The notes under the pieces were generated by a model. It made no database searches and was not told the DNA's origin. It worked only from the letters and a program-made list of their open reading frames with translations. A stretch of DNA of 64,000 nucleotides, taken from the NCBI GenBank assembly GCA_037576195.1, contig CM075102.1, positions 31,864,745 to 31,928,744 on the forward strand, in the 5' to 3' direction. Made by a program: the position numbers and the translations under genes. Source of the DNA: Phytoseiulus persimilis. Its lineage: Eukaryota > Arthropoda > Arachnida > Mesostigmata > Phytoseiidae. Position 1 is the stretch's first letter; each line of letters begins with the position of its first letter. This document shows, in pieces, positions 1 through 12,325 of this stretch.

Positions 1-56
1 TCGTGTTCTTATACTTCACGCTTATAACGTATTCACTCGGCATGTAATGATTATCC

Positions 57-3000
57 TCATTCATGTCGCGGAAGTCGTGTAAGATGCTCTGTTTTGTCTG
101 TGTAGGAAGGAATTAATGGGTTAAAACGGTGAAACTCTTGACTCCATCCCTTGCTGAAACTGGCCTGAAAATGAAATACATATCGAGTCCATGGAGCCCG
201 AGGGCCTCATGAGCAAGTCGTTGGTGGGATCCAGGCGAGTACAATAGGTATATATCAGCTCGCGCATTTGCAGTTTCCTCCCATATCCAAGTTGTTACGA
301 CTTGCTCAACAAAATGATTTGACATTCGGTGGACTGACCTTATCGTAATTCTTGTCGAACTCTTCGTGCTTCTTGCCTGCGGGAAGTTTGGCCGGTGATC
401 GCTCGTGACGTTGACTTGCTGCTGCGTAAAGATCGCCGCTTCTTTTCTGTAGGATTGGCATTGATTGTAGCACCGGAATATTCTTGGTGATGGGTTTACG
501 TTGGTCAGAGGCCTCGGGGTGTTTCTGCGATGACTGTTCCGCGGTTTCTTTCGACGAGCTCGGAGTTCGATTCGTATTATTGTTTCCCTCATGAATTTTT
601 CCCATCAAATGAGCCTCGGGTTTCAGCACGAGGGCAAGGATCGTGGCTTTTTCTGATTGGTTCTTGCCACCGGTTTTCGCGCTGTGACTGGTGCTAGCAT
701 GCTCCTTCGGTTTTCCAGTTGGAGGACGCCATTGCATGAATGAAGGCAGCTTCGCGGTTTGCAGACTCGTTTGGAGCGGCTTCGGTGATTGCCGCGGTTT
801 GAGAAAGTCGGGGTCCGCCGCTTTGTCGTCCAGCTTGAACCATCCTGTGAGCTCAAACCCCGTTAGAAGATTGCGCGAAGGAGTCGAGACCGCATGGGGA
901 TATTAATCAGCTTTCGGGGACAGAAAAACTCACCGACTGAAGCGCTCCCTTGCAGGGTCGTCTTCTGCTGCCCATCGAGCCCTTCTTTAGTGGTCACGCG
1001 TTCCGGTGTTCGGTAGGTCTTCCATGCAATCGGCGTTTGTGAAACGGGGGCTGTGGCGCCCGGCGTGTCGCTAACGAGGTCTGGCGGAGGTTTCCAGCTT
1101 TTCCAGAAAGACTCGCTCGTGATATCCACCGAGTTCACGGCTTCATCTCCTGTAAGAGCTGTCGGCTTGGAAAGAGTTCATGATTCTCGCCGAAACGATT
1201 ACTGTTGAACACAACAGTTCGGGTACGCCCTGTGTTGAATAATAAGTATCCAACCCGTCCATAATCCATCAGGTCGGGTTCAGCCATTCAGCCTTGCTCA
1301 CGACATTCGAAATGAATACCTCACCTGCTACGGTTGATGTTGGCTCTCTCTTTTGGCGCGTCTCCGGCGCATCCTTCGTTGATCGTGACGCCTGGCCAGG
1401 ATCAGATAGAGCACTGTGCTCATGAGGAGGACGCATAGCGTGCTCAAGACCATCATAAGCACGAAAGGAATCGTGGAAGCGCGAAGCTTCGGCGGCGGGA
1501 TCCGAAGGTAGCGTCGGCGCAGTCCCGCTTGACGCGGTTTTCCTCGATTGACCCTTCGATAACATGGTTTTGGGCGATGACGACGATCTGGAACCGGCTC
1601 CCGCACCGAGTCTTGCGCCGAACTCCCCGAATTTCTCAGGGATTCGGAAGAAATCGTCGTCACCAATGTTCACGTTCCCCTACGGCGCAAAGCAAGCGTG
1701 GTTATCCACGATCTTGTCACAGATTCCGAGCGAATCCAATGCAGCACAATGAGCAAAAGCGTCGCGCTGAACGAGAGCATCACTCCCGCCAGAACACTCA
1801 CCTGCCACCTCCAAGGACGAACCGCCGGTCGTGACGTCGTACTCGATGAAGACGTTGTGCCGTGAACCCGAGCTTTCTGCTGAGCGCGTGTCGGCGCCGT
1901 TGTCGGCGGTCTAGGAGCCTGTACTGCGGCTCCTGATGTGCTGGATGATTTACTCGACGGGGGTCGGCGCGTCGTGGGCTTCCATTCCACGGGCTCTGGT
2001 TGAAACTTCTCCCGATGCGGTGGTCGCCTTGGAGGGGGGGCAGGCGGAGAATCCACTTCACGAGAGTCATCCGACTCACCCGTATCTTCTGCTTCATCTT
2101 CTTCGGCTGAGCGATCCCGATCGGAACCCCTCGATGGTTCTTCCCGGGGTCGCGGCCTCGTCCGCCGAGACTCAGGCTCATTGTTCCTCTCACGAGGGGG
2201 GTTTCCCCGGGGAATCTGCCGTCCCTGACCCAGGGTGAGCAGCGAACTCTTCTGATGAGGGAGGAATGACTCGTAAACTGGAATGATCGCCCGCGGGTTG
2301 CGCTTGTTGGTAACGAGAGACACGGAATTTCGCGGGGGTCTGGTGGGGTATACTTTCGGGGCTGGCTCGTCATTCGGCAAGCTCATCCCACCCTGATCCT
2401 CGATCGGGAGTCGCTGTTTCCTGCTCTCGTAACTGGGACGCTGCTCAGGAATCCTCACTGGACGCTTCCTGGCGTACTCCCCCTGCGCAGAACGATTTTC
2501 GGGCTGCGCGTACCGCTCGCGAGAGCTTATTTGTCGGTCATTCCGTCCATCAACCTCTTGAGAGCTTTTCATCCCACCTCGCGGTCTATGACCATATTCG
2601 TTGTCGGGGTGTTCGTTATCGCCTCCTTTCGAGTCTGGTCGGGGACCTCCCTCTCCGCGTTGCTCATATGGAGGTGGATCTTCTTCGTTTCGGGCGAGCG
2701 TTGATTTATAACGTTCAGGGATCGGTGAATCTCCGTGGGGAGTGCTATGATCCCTAGTTGCGTCGTTTGGTTCTCGGCTGTCTTCTCGCGACGCACTCGC
2801 GTCTTTCTGGGAGGGGTCGTCGCGCACGTCGTACTCGGCATTCGTTCGGGGAGGAATTCGATTCCGATTCTGGGGATCTTCGTAGGGGTGCGCACTGTCT
2901 TCGTGGTCATAATCATTCCGCGCTCGATTCTCACCGGAGCCGCGACGATTCCCGGAGGCTGAATTCTCTCTCGACTGAGACGATTCATCTGTGCCGTACT

Positions 3001-3533
3001 CCAGAGGATGCGCCACGTTATCTAGCAGTCGACGCTCTCTGCTGTCCTCTCGTTCTAGGGGTGGAAATAAGGAGCAACTTTCATTTTTCAATCACTCGGA
3101 ATGCTTCCTGAATCGGACTCGCCGAGACAGGGGCCATCGCTGAATCGAGCAGAAACTCGACTCTGCAGCTTTCGTGGCTCCATAGGGTTTTCCGGAACTC
3201 CCCTTGTCCGTTCCTGATGCCAGGACAGAATATCTACTCACCCATGCTGTCTTCCTCAGCTTGATTGATCTTATCGATTGCGTCCGCTATTGGTGACATC
3301 GGAGGAACTTCGTGCGAACGGCCGTTCTCGCCAGAGTTTTTCTGACGGTCATCGGGTCGATCGTCACGTCGTTCATCACGGCGAGGAGGGCTGTCATCGT
3401 CACGTCGATCTTCGCTGTCGTGTTTGCGATCGTCAGATGTTCCCGATTCGCGACTCCGATCGTCCGAGTCATCGTTCCGAATACTCCTGCACGACACCAG
3501 GCTGACACACAGCAGAACCAGCGCCAACCTCAT
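57..3533 (-). CDS. Secreted, highly charged low-complexity protein, family unknown (909 aa, 6 exons)
   Basis: I do not recognise the family. Model: complement of 57-164, 339-844, 934-1149, 1325-1679, 1802-3054 and 3242-3533. All junctions are GT-AG and phases agree (1,0,1,1,0). The start MRLALVLLCVSLVSC is a clear signal peptide. The rest is dominated by Arg, Asp, Glu, Pro, Ser and Gln with few Cys, so it is probably disordered and secreted or extracellular-matrix associated; that is inference. Exon 2 alone encodes about 418 residues rich in RD/RE runs and PPP stretches. The last exon (57-164) is the least certain; it ends in TGA at 57. Reading through the intron at 1680-1801 instead encodes a hydrophobic segment (see findings), so a membrane-anchored isoform is possible. 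No close neighbour suggests its role. Confidence 0.6.
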
Positions 3534-3756
3534 CTCATGTCCGTATGGTGCTAACTGGCGGCTACAGACTAAGGCGCAGCGAGCTCATGACAGTTGGGCA
3601 TTCGCTGACCGAGTGAGCTTCCGACGGAGTGTCCGCTCGTTGCCTGATTGTTTTTCTGCATCGCTAAGCTGCTCGGTCGCATCCCCCTGCTGACGCGCTT
3701 CGCTCGGAGACATGGTCAGTCAGTTCATCAGTTCATTTCGAAACCGACCAAGTCCC

Positions 3757-4386
3757 CTAAACGGAGCCGGGACCATTGTAGCGGACAGCGAACGCGTCAC
3801 TTCGGATCTCGTCTTCGACCAGTTTTTGCGTCCAGTCTGTTCGGACGTTGTTCAAGAAGTTCGATTGTACCCGGTTTCCCCTTCCCGTGAGGAGTTTTTT
3901 ACTTTTTTGAAATGCTTGCTCCGCAATCATATGGTCAACTTCGGTTGCGAAAAGCGTTTGCGACAAACAAAATCGAATTTTCAGATGGCATATTGACAAG
4001 GATGACTTCAGGCACTGGAGTGATAATTCGGCGTCATTGTTTCCACTTCCAACGCTAATGCTGACAGATCGACTCGCTGAGTGGTCCAGCCAACTGCGTC
4101 AGAGAAAATCCTGATTCTGACGTCGATCCATTTACGCGCGATCAAGCTGCGTGTCGTCGGACATTTTCCTGAACGTTAGCCCTAAACATACCTGATCGCC
4201 GAATTCGAGCCTTCCGATGAGTAACTTGCCCGACCACACCGTAGCGGATCTCATGCGCGGCGGTGGCGCATTCATAAGTACGAATCCTAAAATTTGTCCA
4301 CATGCTATATTGGCGATTCCGGTATGAGCTACTGATGTCTGACCCGGGTTTATCCCAAAAGTTTCGTCCAATATCCAGCCATCCAT
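3757..4386 (-). CDS. Candidate two-exon hypothetical protein (about 153 aa)
   Basis: No family recognised. An ATG at 4386 opens a frame that can splice from a GTATGT donor at about 4187 (after LEFGDQ) to a CAG acceptor near 4017, then runs to a TAG at 3757. Both exons are in phase 0. The second part, with LVEDEIRSDAFAVRYNG near the end, has protein-like composition. Plus-strand frames over the same bases are also open (an ATG ORF at 3712-3996), so the strand is not settled. It lies head to tail with the secreted-protein gene to its left. Confidence 0.27.
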
Positions 4387-5618
4387 TCAATACTCTCATT
4401 CGTCATGGAGTAACTGGTCGCTCAATCTCAGCGATACACTTTTGAAGCTATGAGCGATTCAAAAGTGCTCCACGGGTAGTCCAAGTTCAGTTCCTGTGAT
4501 TTTCGAGTTCCCTCAGCCCCAGTGGGGAGTACACACCGGTGGACGCACTCCCATGGAGCAAAGCCGTCGATTGCGATTACATGCTTCGATGCGCAGACCG
4601 ATAAGAGGGAAAGTGGTCAGAGTGACGCGGGGATAGTTTGACTCAGGTTGGGTTCTGCTTCCACTGGTATAGTACGTCGAAAGCTCGGCTGATCCTAGGT
4701 CTTATACGCAGGGTGCTCCTCCCGCGCGATTGCGAGGTGCCGGCCTTGACTCTCATGTTGCGCGCGCGCACCGACTCCTATTCCCTGATCAACACAGAAG
4801 AATGAGATGATTCTTTCTCAGCACTCATCGAGAACGCATTGAGCACTTTCTCCACGAGGGGCCGAAGATGACGTTTTTTTTCGAATCGTTCTCGTTACCC
4901 GAGCTTCGTCATGACGGAAGCGAGCAGCCATTTCATTCTCGTGAGAACAATGCGCGGAACGGAAGCCGCCATGAAAAGTATCTGATCAGAGGAGCCCGCC
5001 TATTTTCGGAAAACCTGATCTCACTGATCCATAACACTCTCCCGCTGCGGATTCCCGGGGAATCTCCACCTAGGGGCGTGTACAGAATATGGGAGCCACC
5101 TCAGGCCAGGAGAGAATCGGGCTACCGCCTGAACTATTTTTTTTTTCTGAACCCTCACTGCCCCAGAACCGTTGAGGTTACATCAACGAATAATGAGACC
5201 TCACTCACACGAACCACTTGAATCGAGCCCCAAGCGGTCTTAAGTCAGGACACCACCGGCCACGCGCCAAGATCTGGCCACGCTGACCGTCGAGCCATGC
5301 CGACTGCCCACCATCGGCTGTTGCCTGTGAAGATCTATTCCGGATTTGAAAGTGCCGCCGCGAGAGGGAGCCGCGCGGTTTGCTTGTAAACACCATCACG
5401 TGTTTCATCGTGAGCGTTCGAAATTTCATTCGCGGCGGGGTTCACATTGGTTATTGGATAGATGTTTCTTCTGGTTTTGCGGCATTGGACTCATCGTCCC
5501 ATTTCCGTCCTGCTCTCAGAACGTGCCTGATTGCGGTGAGCTGAGGAGACTGCTGCGGTTTCTCGTAGCCGTGAAACACGAAAACTGTTTTGCTCCCCTC
5601 TGACAGGTTAACGATATC
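4387..5618. other. Intergenic interval with no supported gene
   Basis: Only short ORFs on both strands, none with a recognisable domain or convincing splice chain. The right end must hold the UTP25 promoter and 5' UTR; I see no definite TATA box. Confidence 0.5.
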
Positions 5619-8431
5619 ATGGCTAGAGGAGGAAACATGGGCCGACGTGGTGGGGGAAATCGCCCGAGAGGACCGACCAGGGGGGGCCTAGGAGGAGCGG
5701 GTGGCTCCCGGCGAAGAGGGAGAGGAGGCGGAGGCAGTGGTCCGAAAAGGCGACGCATGGACGATTTGGAAGAGAAACATCTGATTGATACTTACGATGT
5801 TCTCGACGGTCGTGCGAGGAAATTCCAGGAGGAGGATAACCATGAAGATGCCGAGGTATGATCCATATCTCAACTTATCAAGCGGGTTATCTTCGGGAAG
5901 ATGCTGACCGTGATTACAGGGTACTCTTATCACAGGATTCTGCAGTCGATGGTTCATCTGACGGTGACGAAGAAACTGAGGAGGAGAACGACCTGCAGGA
6001 TCTTCTGAAGGAATTCGGAAAAGACAGCCGAGGCACCAAAAAGTCGTTCATGGCGAGCGACGAGGAAGATGAAAATTCAGAAGATGTGAGTATTCCCCTG
6101 GTATAAGAACTTGTTCTCGCCCTGTTCTCAATTGGATAATCTCGTTGAGCAAGGCTGTTGGAGGCTGGAACCCCAGGCTCTTATAGATGGAACATTTTCC
6201 TTCCATGATCACAGAGCATCGATGAAGATGACCCAGGGAAAAAGGATTCGCAGCATGCAAGCGAGTTGTAAGTACTGGCTCTCGATAATCTTTCCTGCAT
6301 TCCTATCATTTGATCGCTGCTGCTCAGATCCATAGGACAAAAACGCTTCGCGCCCCAGGGAGAAGCCTGGGAGACGTGATCTGAGAAGTCTTCCGTTGCA
6401 GAATTGAGCAGACAGATGGCTCCTCATCGGACCACGATGACGAAATCGTGGATCAACGGAAGAGCGAGACTCCGCTGTCGCTGAACGGCGACAAGAAATC
6501 ATTGCAGCCCAAAAACAAGCCAGCGAAGCTGTTGGAAGAAACTGGTACCGTGTTCTATATGCCTTCTTCACATCTCAATCTGCTCCCAGTCTCAGTTCAA
6601 CAGTGCGTGGTATGTTTCTGAGGTATCAAATGTTCCCTTACTCTCTCTAGGAGAACGCGACAACACATCGGACGAGGAAGGTGACAGCGCTGATGAGCAA
6701 GAAGAGGGAGACACGAATTATATCTCTCATTTAGAGTGGGAACCGGATGATCGGGAGTTTCCTCCGGAGCCGTACCGCTTGAAACTCAGTCAACCGCAAC
6801 CATGGCCTCACTTGGGACTCGTCAAAATTCAGGAACCAGCTTTGACGGCTCAGAAAACTCCTAGCATCCCACTGAAAGCTGGCGGGAGGGTTCTCCTGAA
6901 GAAGCTCATAGCCGACAATCTCGCAAACGTTCTCAAAGTACAGCAGGACTTCGAGCGAGATGAATCGAAACCGAAAGCGAAACTGAATCCGTTCGAAGAG
7001 TCGGTTTTGAACGTTCTGAACTCATACAGAGACTTCTATTACCCTGAGCACACATGGGAGAGAGCCGAGTCGCTCAGGTTGTGTTACACGCTACATTGTA
7101 TGAACCACATCTTGCGGAGCAGAGCTCGTAGTATAAAGCACAGCACGAAGATGAAGAAATCGAATGGCTCCCTGGAGTTCCAGGATCAGGGCCTCACGCG
7201 GGTCAAGGCCCTGATAATTTTGCCGTTCAAAAACTCTGCCTATCGAGTTATAAAACTCATCCTGAAAATGGTTGAGGAAACAAAGTCCAAAGTTATCAAC
7301 GGAGATCGCTTCGAGCAAGAGTTCCGGCCGCCAGACGAGGACTCTAGAGGCAAGAAACCTGATGACTACTACAAATTTTTCGAAGGCGATACCGACGACA
7401 TGTTCCGTATCGGTTTGCGGTTCACGAAACGACGCGTGAAGCTCTACGCAAATTTCTACTCGGCGGACTTAGTGATCGCGTCTCCTGTGGGACTTCGGGC
7501 CATCATCGGCGCCGAGGGAGACGAGAAACGTGACTACGATTTCTTGTCATCCATCGAAATCGTAGTTCTCGACCAAACAGATGTATTCTTCATGCAGAAC
7601 TGGGAACATCTCATCCACATTTTCAAGCACTTCCACGTCAAACCAAGTGAATCCCATGGGGTGGACTTCTCTCGCGTTCGCACTTGGTGCGTGAGCGAAT
7701 GGGGAAAATATTTCCGACAGAACATAGTTCTCTCTCAAATCCAACATCCACAGATTAACGCGTTGCTGAAACGGTACGATTTCAACTATCGAGGATTGGT
7801 GTCGACTAGCAATCCGATCGAAAATCCCTCGATAGCGCAAGTTATAGTCCATGTGCCGCAGATTTTCAGAGCTTTTGAGCCGCAATCGGTTGGAGAGGTC
7901 AGCGATCTTCGCTTCAAATTCTTCACCGAAGAGATCTTACCACAACTGATCAAGGACAACCTCGTCTCTCATTGCTTGATTTATGTTCGCCAATATTTTG
8001 ATTTCGTTCGGTTGAGGAATTTCATGAGAGACCTAGCGGAGCGAGATGCCGGCTTCAAGTTTTGTCAGATCTGTGAATACACGGACGATGGCAAGGTCGC
8101 TCAAGCCAGGTACCAGTTCTTCCATGGTAAACGAGCGTTCCTCCTGTACACAGAGCGATTCCATTTCTTTCACCGATTTACGATAAAGGGCGTCCGCCAT
8201 ACTGTATTTTACGAGCTTCCGACGTATCCACATTTCTACTCGGAGCTTCTAAATATGATGACTGTTCCCAATCAATACAAGCTTGCCAGTGGCATGGAAA
8301 GTACTTTCACGGCGAGTAGTTTATACTGTAAATATGACGCTCTAACCTTGAAGCCCATTCTCGGAGAGCGCAGGGCTGCTACAGTGGTTCAGAGAACAGA
8401 CAAAAAGAATCATCTGTTCACAAGAGAATAA
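5619..8431 (+). CDS. UTP25: UTP25, U3 snoRNA-associated small-subunit processome protein (DIEXF/Def homologue)
   Basis: Model: 5619-5855, 5936-6085, 6215-6267, 6402-6544, 6651-8431, giving 787 residues with consistent phases (0,0,2,1). The start ATG opens an Arg/Gly-rich basic segment with an RGG-like run and a KRRR motif, fitting nucleolar targeting. It is followed by an acidic Ser/Asp/Glu region to about residue 210, as in the family. The large last exon carries the conserved UTP25 domain, including YRDFYYPEHTW, a helicase-like but degenerate part with LIILPFKNSAYRVI, and VVLDQTDVFFMQNWEHL. In known members this nucleolar protein takes part in 18S rRNA maturation. The family lacks a working Walker A motif and none is seen here. 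A poly(A) signal overlaps the stop codon. Confidence 0.96.
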
Positions 8432-8432
8432 A
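8427..8432 (+). promoter_or_regulatory. Poly(A) signal AATAAA overlapping the UTP25 stop codon
   Basis: AATAAA includes the TAA stop at 8429-8431. If used, the 3' UTR would be only 10-30 bases, typical of a compact gene. Confidence 0.5.
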
Positions 8433-9515
8433 ACTCCCTGTTGTACTTCAGGGTTCTTGTTTTTAATGGGCTCCTCTTCCGATATTCAGGAATTTTCAGA
8501 AGTACAGAACATTATTCGAATAAGCGAGGCGACGGTGGGCGCGAGCACGTGAACCTTCGCGAGGCTGGCCTCGAGCTAATACGTTCACAGAGTTTTCTAA
8601 ATGAGTATGTAGATGGTAACAACATTAAGATAGTAACATAGCTCAGATCATCCTTGCACACATCTTCGATTTATGAAAAAAATGTTGCGGAGCGAGTAGA
8701 GTGGAACAGTTCACAAAATCAATGGAATCATTGCATCGGAGAAAGTTTATAGAACACGAAGAGATGCTTTCGTCTTCGTTGAGGCCGATAACTGCTGGGC
8801 ATAGCCGAACAGGCCGAGTTCTTAGCAATCTAGTAGCGTAATGTTCGTCGACGACACGGCCAGCCATTGTGACTGCGGGGTCTTGATCTCCAAATCAAAA
8901 GCCTGCAGACTTCTGGGATGCGGGTGAGTGGTTACCGCAGCCCACATGTGAGTCGAAGTCCGCCCATCCAGATCAGAGTTTCTGCAAAAAACTCCTGTAT
9001 CACCGCGGCCGAATCTTCCGCTTTCCAGGTGGCGGAGCCGATCAAGGTTCATACGTGCAAGAGAGTCGTCGGATCTGGTCGCGATACGGAACACGGCTCT
9101 GAACTACTAAAGGCTGGTCGCAAGCATGTGTCGAGGGAAGGAGTTACGATCAGAACAGAGGCCGGAAAGTTTCGTATCCGATAGAAAACCTATACGAAAA
9201 CTCGAAACGAAAGTACTCGGGGTCCCGCGAGGTACGGATGACGTCAACAGCCGGTGGAGAGAGAACGTAGACCTGGCTTTGTGCCGCCGCGAAAAATATC
9301 TCCAGACGACGAAGCGGCGGGTGGAAGTTTTTTTTTTCTGATTAACCACCCCACATGGGAATTGTGAGGTGGGAAGTCGATTTGGACTAATGGAAGCTGC
9401 TGGGGGGCTGAGTGCTCAGGAGCAGGGAATTCGCCGGAAACAGAGTTTCCAAAGATCCTTCCATGAGCGATATGCAACGTGGCGGAATTCGAATCTCGGC
9501 AGATCCACCCGTTCA
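8433..9515. other. Intergenic interval, nothing supported
   Basis: Short ORFs only, on both strands. A run of about nine T residues lies near 9330. No RNA gene or repeat recognised until the tRNA-like unit that follows. Confidence 0.5.
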
Positions 9516-9599
9516 GTCGGCTCGTTGGCCGTGTGGCATAAACCAACGCCTTGGGTGCCACGCTAACCTAGCAATCGCGGTTTCGATCCCCGGCCGACA
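9516..9599 (+). repeat. tRNA-like sequence, probably a tRNA pseudogene or head of a tRNA-derived SINE
   Basis: The ends GTCGGC and GCCGAC pair like an acceptor stem. TGGCCGTGTGG resembles an A box and GGTTTCGATCC a B box at tRNA-like spacing, in an 84-nt unit. The D-stem region pairs (TTGG/CCAA), but I cannot form a normal five-pair anticodon stem with a seven-base loop, so a working tRNA is unlikely. An A-rich stretch follows, as in SINEs. No second copy was found in the window. Confidence 0.35.
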
Positions 9600-10060
9600 A
9601 CAAAAATTTCTCATGTGGTAAAAAGAGGATTTAATATACATCAGAATTGAATCTGAACCATCTTAAGACCCAAGCCCACCGCCCGCAATGGGATTCGCGA
9701 GGCGATAGGGAGTGTTACTGAAGCAATACCAAAAGGTGATCCCGGGACACTTCTGAGGGCTGGCTGAGAGGTTCAGCCGGGAGAAGAGGAAAAAAAAAAA
9801 GATCCACCCGTTCGGTGGTGAGAATATCCCGGGGAGTGACGAGGAGTCCATCGCGGCCGTCACGAAAGCTCTGAGCTGATTGACCACTTGAATGCATCGA
9901 GGACTTCTGGGAATGAAACGCGTAGAAAACGAGACGAGCGATTGAAAGCGGGGGAGAACATCGCGAGAAACGACTACCCTCGACGCCCTGCTCCGGGGGC
10001 GGAGAATTCTGAGCGTTCCGAGCGGCATATAAGGAAAATAACTCCGGGTCATACCAGCGC

Positions 10061-10325
10061 GATGGACCTCGAGGAGTCTGAACCAACAGCGAATCAACGG
10101 TTCAAGTTCAACGAATATGTTCTCGGTGGATATCGCACAGAACCGGATACGAGGAAGAGGGCGTTTGCTGGAAAAATGATTACAATTGAGACAGATGTGA
10201 TCCTGGAAGTCAAGTCTCTGCGATTAAAAAAAAAGCACATCCGAGATTTCCCTACATATCCTTCGGTCCGGATTTCATTCACTTCCGAAAGAATCGAGTT
10301 CCGAGGATCTTTAGGAGTGCTCTGA
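10061..10325 (+). CDS. Candidate small hypothetical protein (87 aa from the ATG; frame open from 9840)
   Basis: The frame is open from 9840 to the TGA at 10325 (161 codons), but the only ATG is at 10061. The product starts MDLEESEPTANQRFKFNEY and ends in a basic stretch with beta-rich composition. It could be a single-exon gene or the last exon of a spliced one. No family recognised. It lies close to the 3' end of the convergent DGAT2-type gene (stop at 10613). Confidence 0.3.
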
Positions 10326-10612
10326 GTGGAGAGGTCGAATCATTCCCGAGAATTGGAACCTTCCGATCTCAATTACAGGCGAACCTCCCGAAAGTAATAC
10401 TCGGTTCTCCATGCGGAAACTTGATTCTCATCTCCAATTTCTCCAAAAAGGTGAGCCAAGATGCAATTTTCGAAGGCGAAACAGCCCATCAAGAATGGAA
10501 GAGACTCACTACTCTCACACATGGAGAAACTCCATTTTTTTTATACACGCATTCCGAGCTCATGCCAAGAAATGAGGAAGCGTTGATGACGTAGCTTCCG
10601 AGATTTTCTCGA

Positions 10613-12325
10613 TCAGATGAATTCCAGCGTTGCGCCCGGTTCAAACCGATCCTTGTTGGTCTCAAACAGCCGGCTCAGCTCTCGCATGTATTTGTCATGA
10701 AGCTCAACGACTTCCTCGTCTGTCGGATCCGGATTCCTCGTCACCTCTATGGGCGCACCAACTGAAATCGGTTCCATCGATTCACATCTTTGAAGTACCT
10801 TTATAGTCCACCGCATGGAGTGTTCTCTATGAGATTTTGACCTAATTCAAGCCAGAACAAGAACCGCCACGAGCGCCAATGACTACTCACAGACGATATT
10901 CAGTGGGGCCCTATGTGGGAACAAGGGGATGGGAATCCCACATACACTCCGACCTTTGATGAGAGGGATGGTAGCTCCGGTGTAATGCTTCAAGAACTCC
11001 TGCACCTTCCTCCCAAAACTTGCGGGATCAGTTTTCACGATTGAGATTCCATAGTTCTCTCCAAAACTGAAAACCGGTACTAGACATGACCTGGAAACAT
11101 TGGAACCTCTCATCATAAGAATTCTACTGTCTCCAACCTTCAGGAAAACAAGTTTGCTCAATGTTTGACACAACTTCCGCTCCTGGGTGAGGGAGGATGA
11201 GAGTTCGTTCGCAGCTCTCATTCAGATCCATGTATACTTGCCCGGCGATCAAGGCCTCTCTTACGAAGCCCTTGCGCCGCTTCAAAATGAGCCTATACTT
11301 CCCACTCTGGCCTTCCAATGATTCTGCCGCTCCGCCAACAACTATGAGCAGCATTCGTCCAGGTTTCGAAAGCAGAGCACGGATGGTGGCGCGCTCCACA
11401 TTCATGCAGCCTTCATGAGCAGAGAAACAGTCAGATTTAAGGATACGATACGCTTCATCATACTTGTGGAATTATCCCGATGGGTACGAGCTTACCGTAG
11501 AGCAGAGCCACTTCACGCATCATAGGCATCCAGTGAACTAGCCCGAGATGACACGCAACGACTGTCATTCCGGGTAGCTTCTGCATTGAGACATCTCTTT
11601 GTAATACCGGGTCAATCGACAAACGCATTAACGATTCGTGAATTACTCCCGTACCTCATCGACGTTGAGACCGTTGCTCGACAGACCCAATATTGCGCCA
11701 TTCGGCATGACTCCGTGTGGGTGATATCCGCAAATATAGGTTCTCGCAGGATCATACCGAGATGAGAGATGGACCTTTATAGGGAAGTACTCGCAAGCCC
11801 ATCTCCATACAGGCCACTTCCTGAACCATTCCGAACGCATCGGATCCGCTGCTTATGGAAACGAGAATCTTTTCGCGGCTCTGGTTTAGTCGTCAGATTA
11901 TCTAGGTCTCGGATCTCCTTCCAGCAGATCGGAGAGGTAGCAGGCGTGCAGGAGGAGCGAAAGTGTTGGTCATCCCTCGCACGCGAAGGGTTACTTGAAT
12001 TGAGTTTAGACCTCTCAAAGTTCCGAGGAAGCTGCGTCAGAAACCTACTCGTGGCGGAGAGGGAGCGAAGCCAAGGATATTGATCCGGTTCAATGAGAGA
12101 GGCTACCGAGTCGAAACAGAAGGATAGGCCAGCTAGGAGATCCCACTCACTCTTGGGTGTGTACAAGTTATCGTAGATCGTCCACGAGACATACGCGATC
12201 GGCAGATAGCAGAAGCTCGATCGCGAAAAATAGTATAGCACGATACTCGCAATGAACCAACTGGAAAAGTACACAAACATCATATACACTGCGGAAACCG
12301 CTTGAGCAAACTTTCTAAACGGCAT
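10613..12325 (-). CDS. DGAT2/MOGAT-family acyltransferase (324 aa, 6 exons)
   Basis: Model: complement of 10613-10761, 10891-11090, 11242-11410, 11496-11580, 11655-11851, 12151-12325; all phases close. The family transfers acyl groups from acyl-CoA to mono- or diacylglycerol (or wax alcohols) in the ER membrane. Residues 10-35 form a hydrophobic membrane segment. The signature HPHG is at about 102-105, VVGGAAESL follows, then RRKGFV, and VPVFSFGEN near residue 215. The C-terminus has the GAPIEV and NKDRF blocks. The length is closer to MOGAT/AWAT types than to the longer vertebrate DGAT2. The exon 4-exon 5 intron fits only with a GC donor (GCAAGT at about 11241), which restores the exact family spacing between ALIAG and the SFGEN block. 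Exact substrate cannot be told. Confidence 0.92.
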
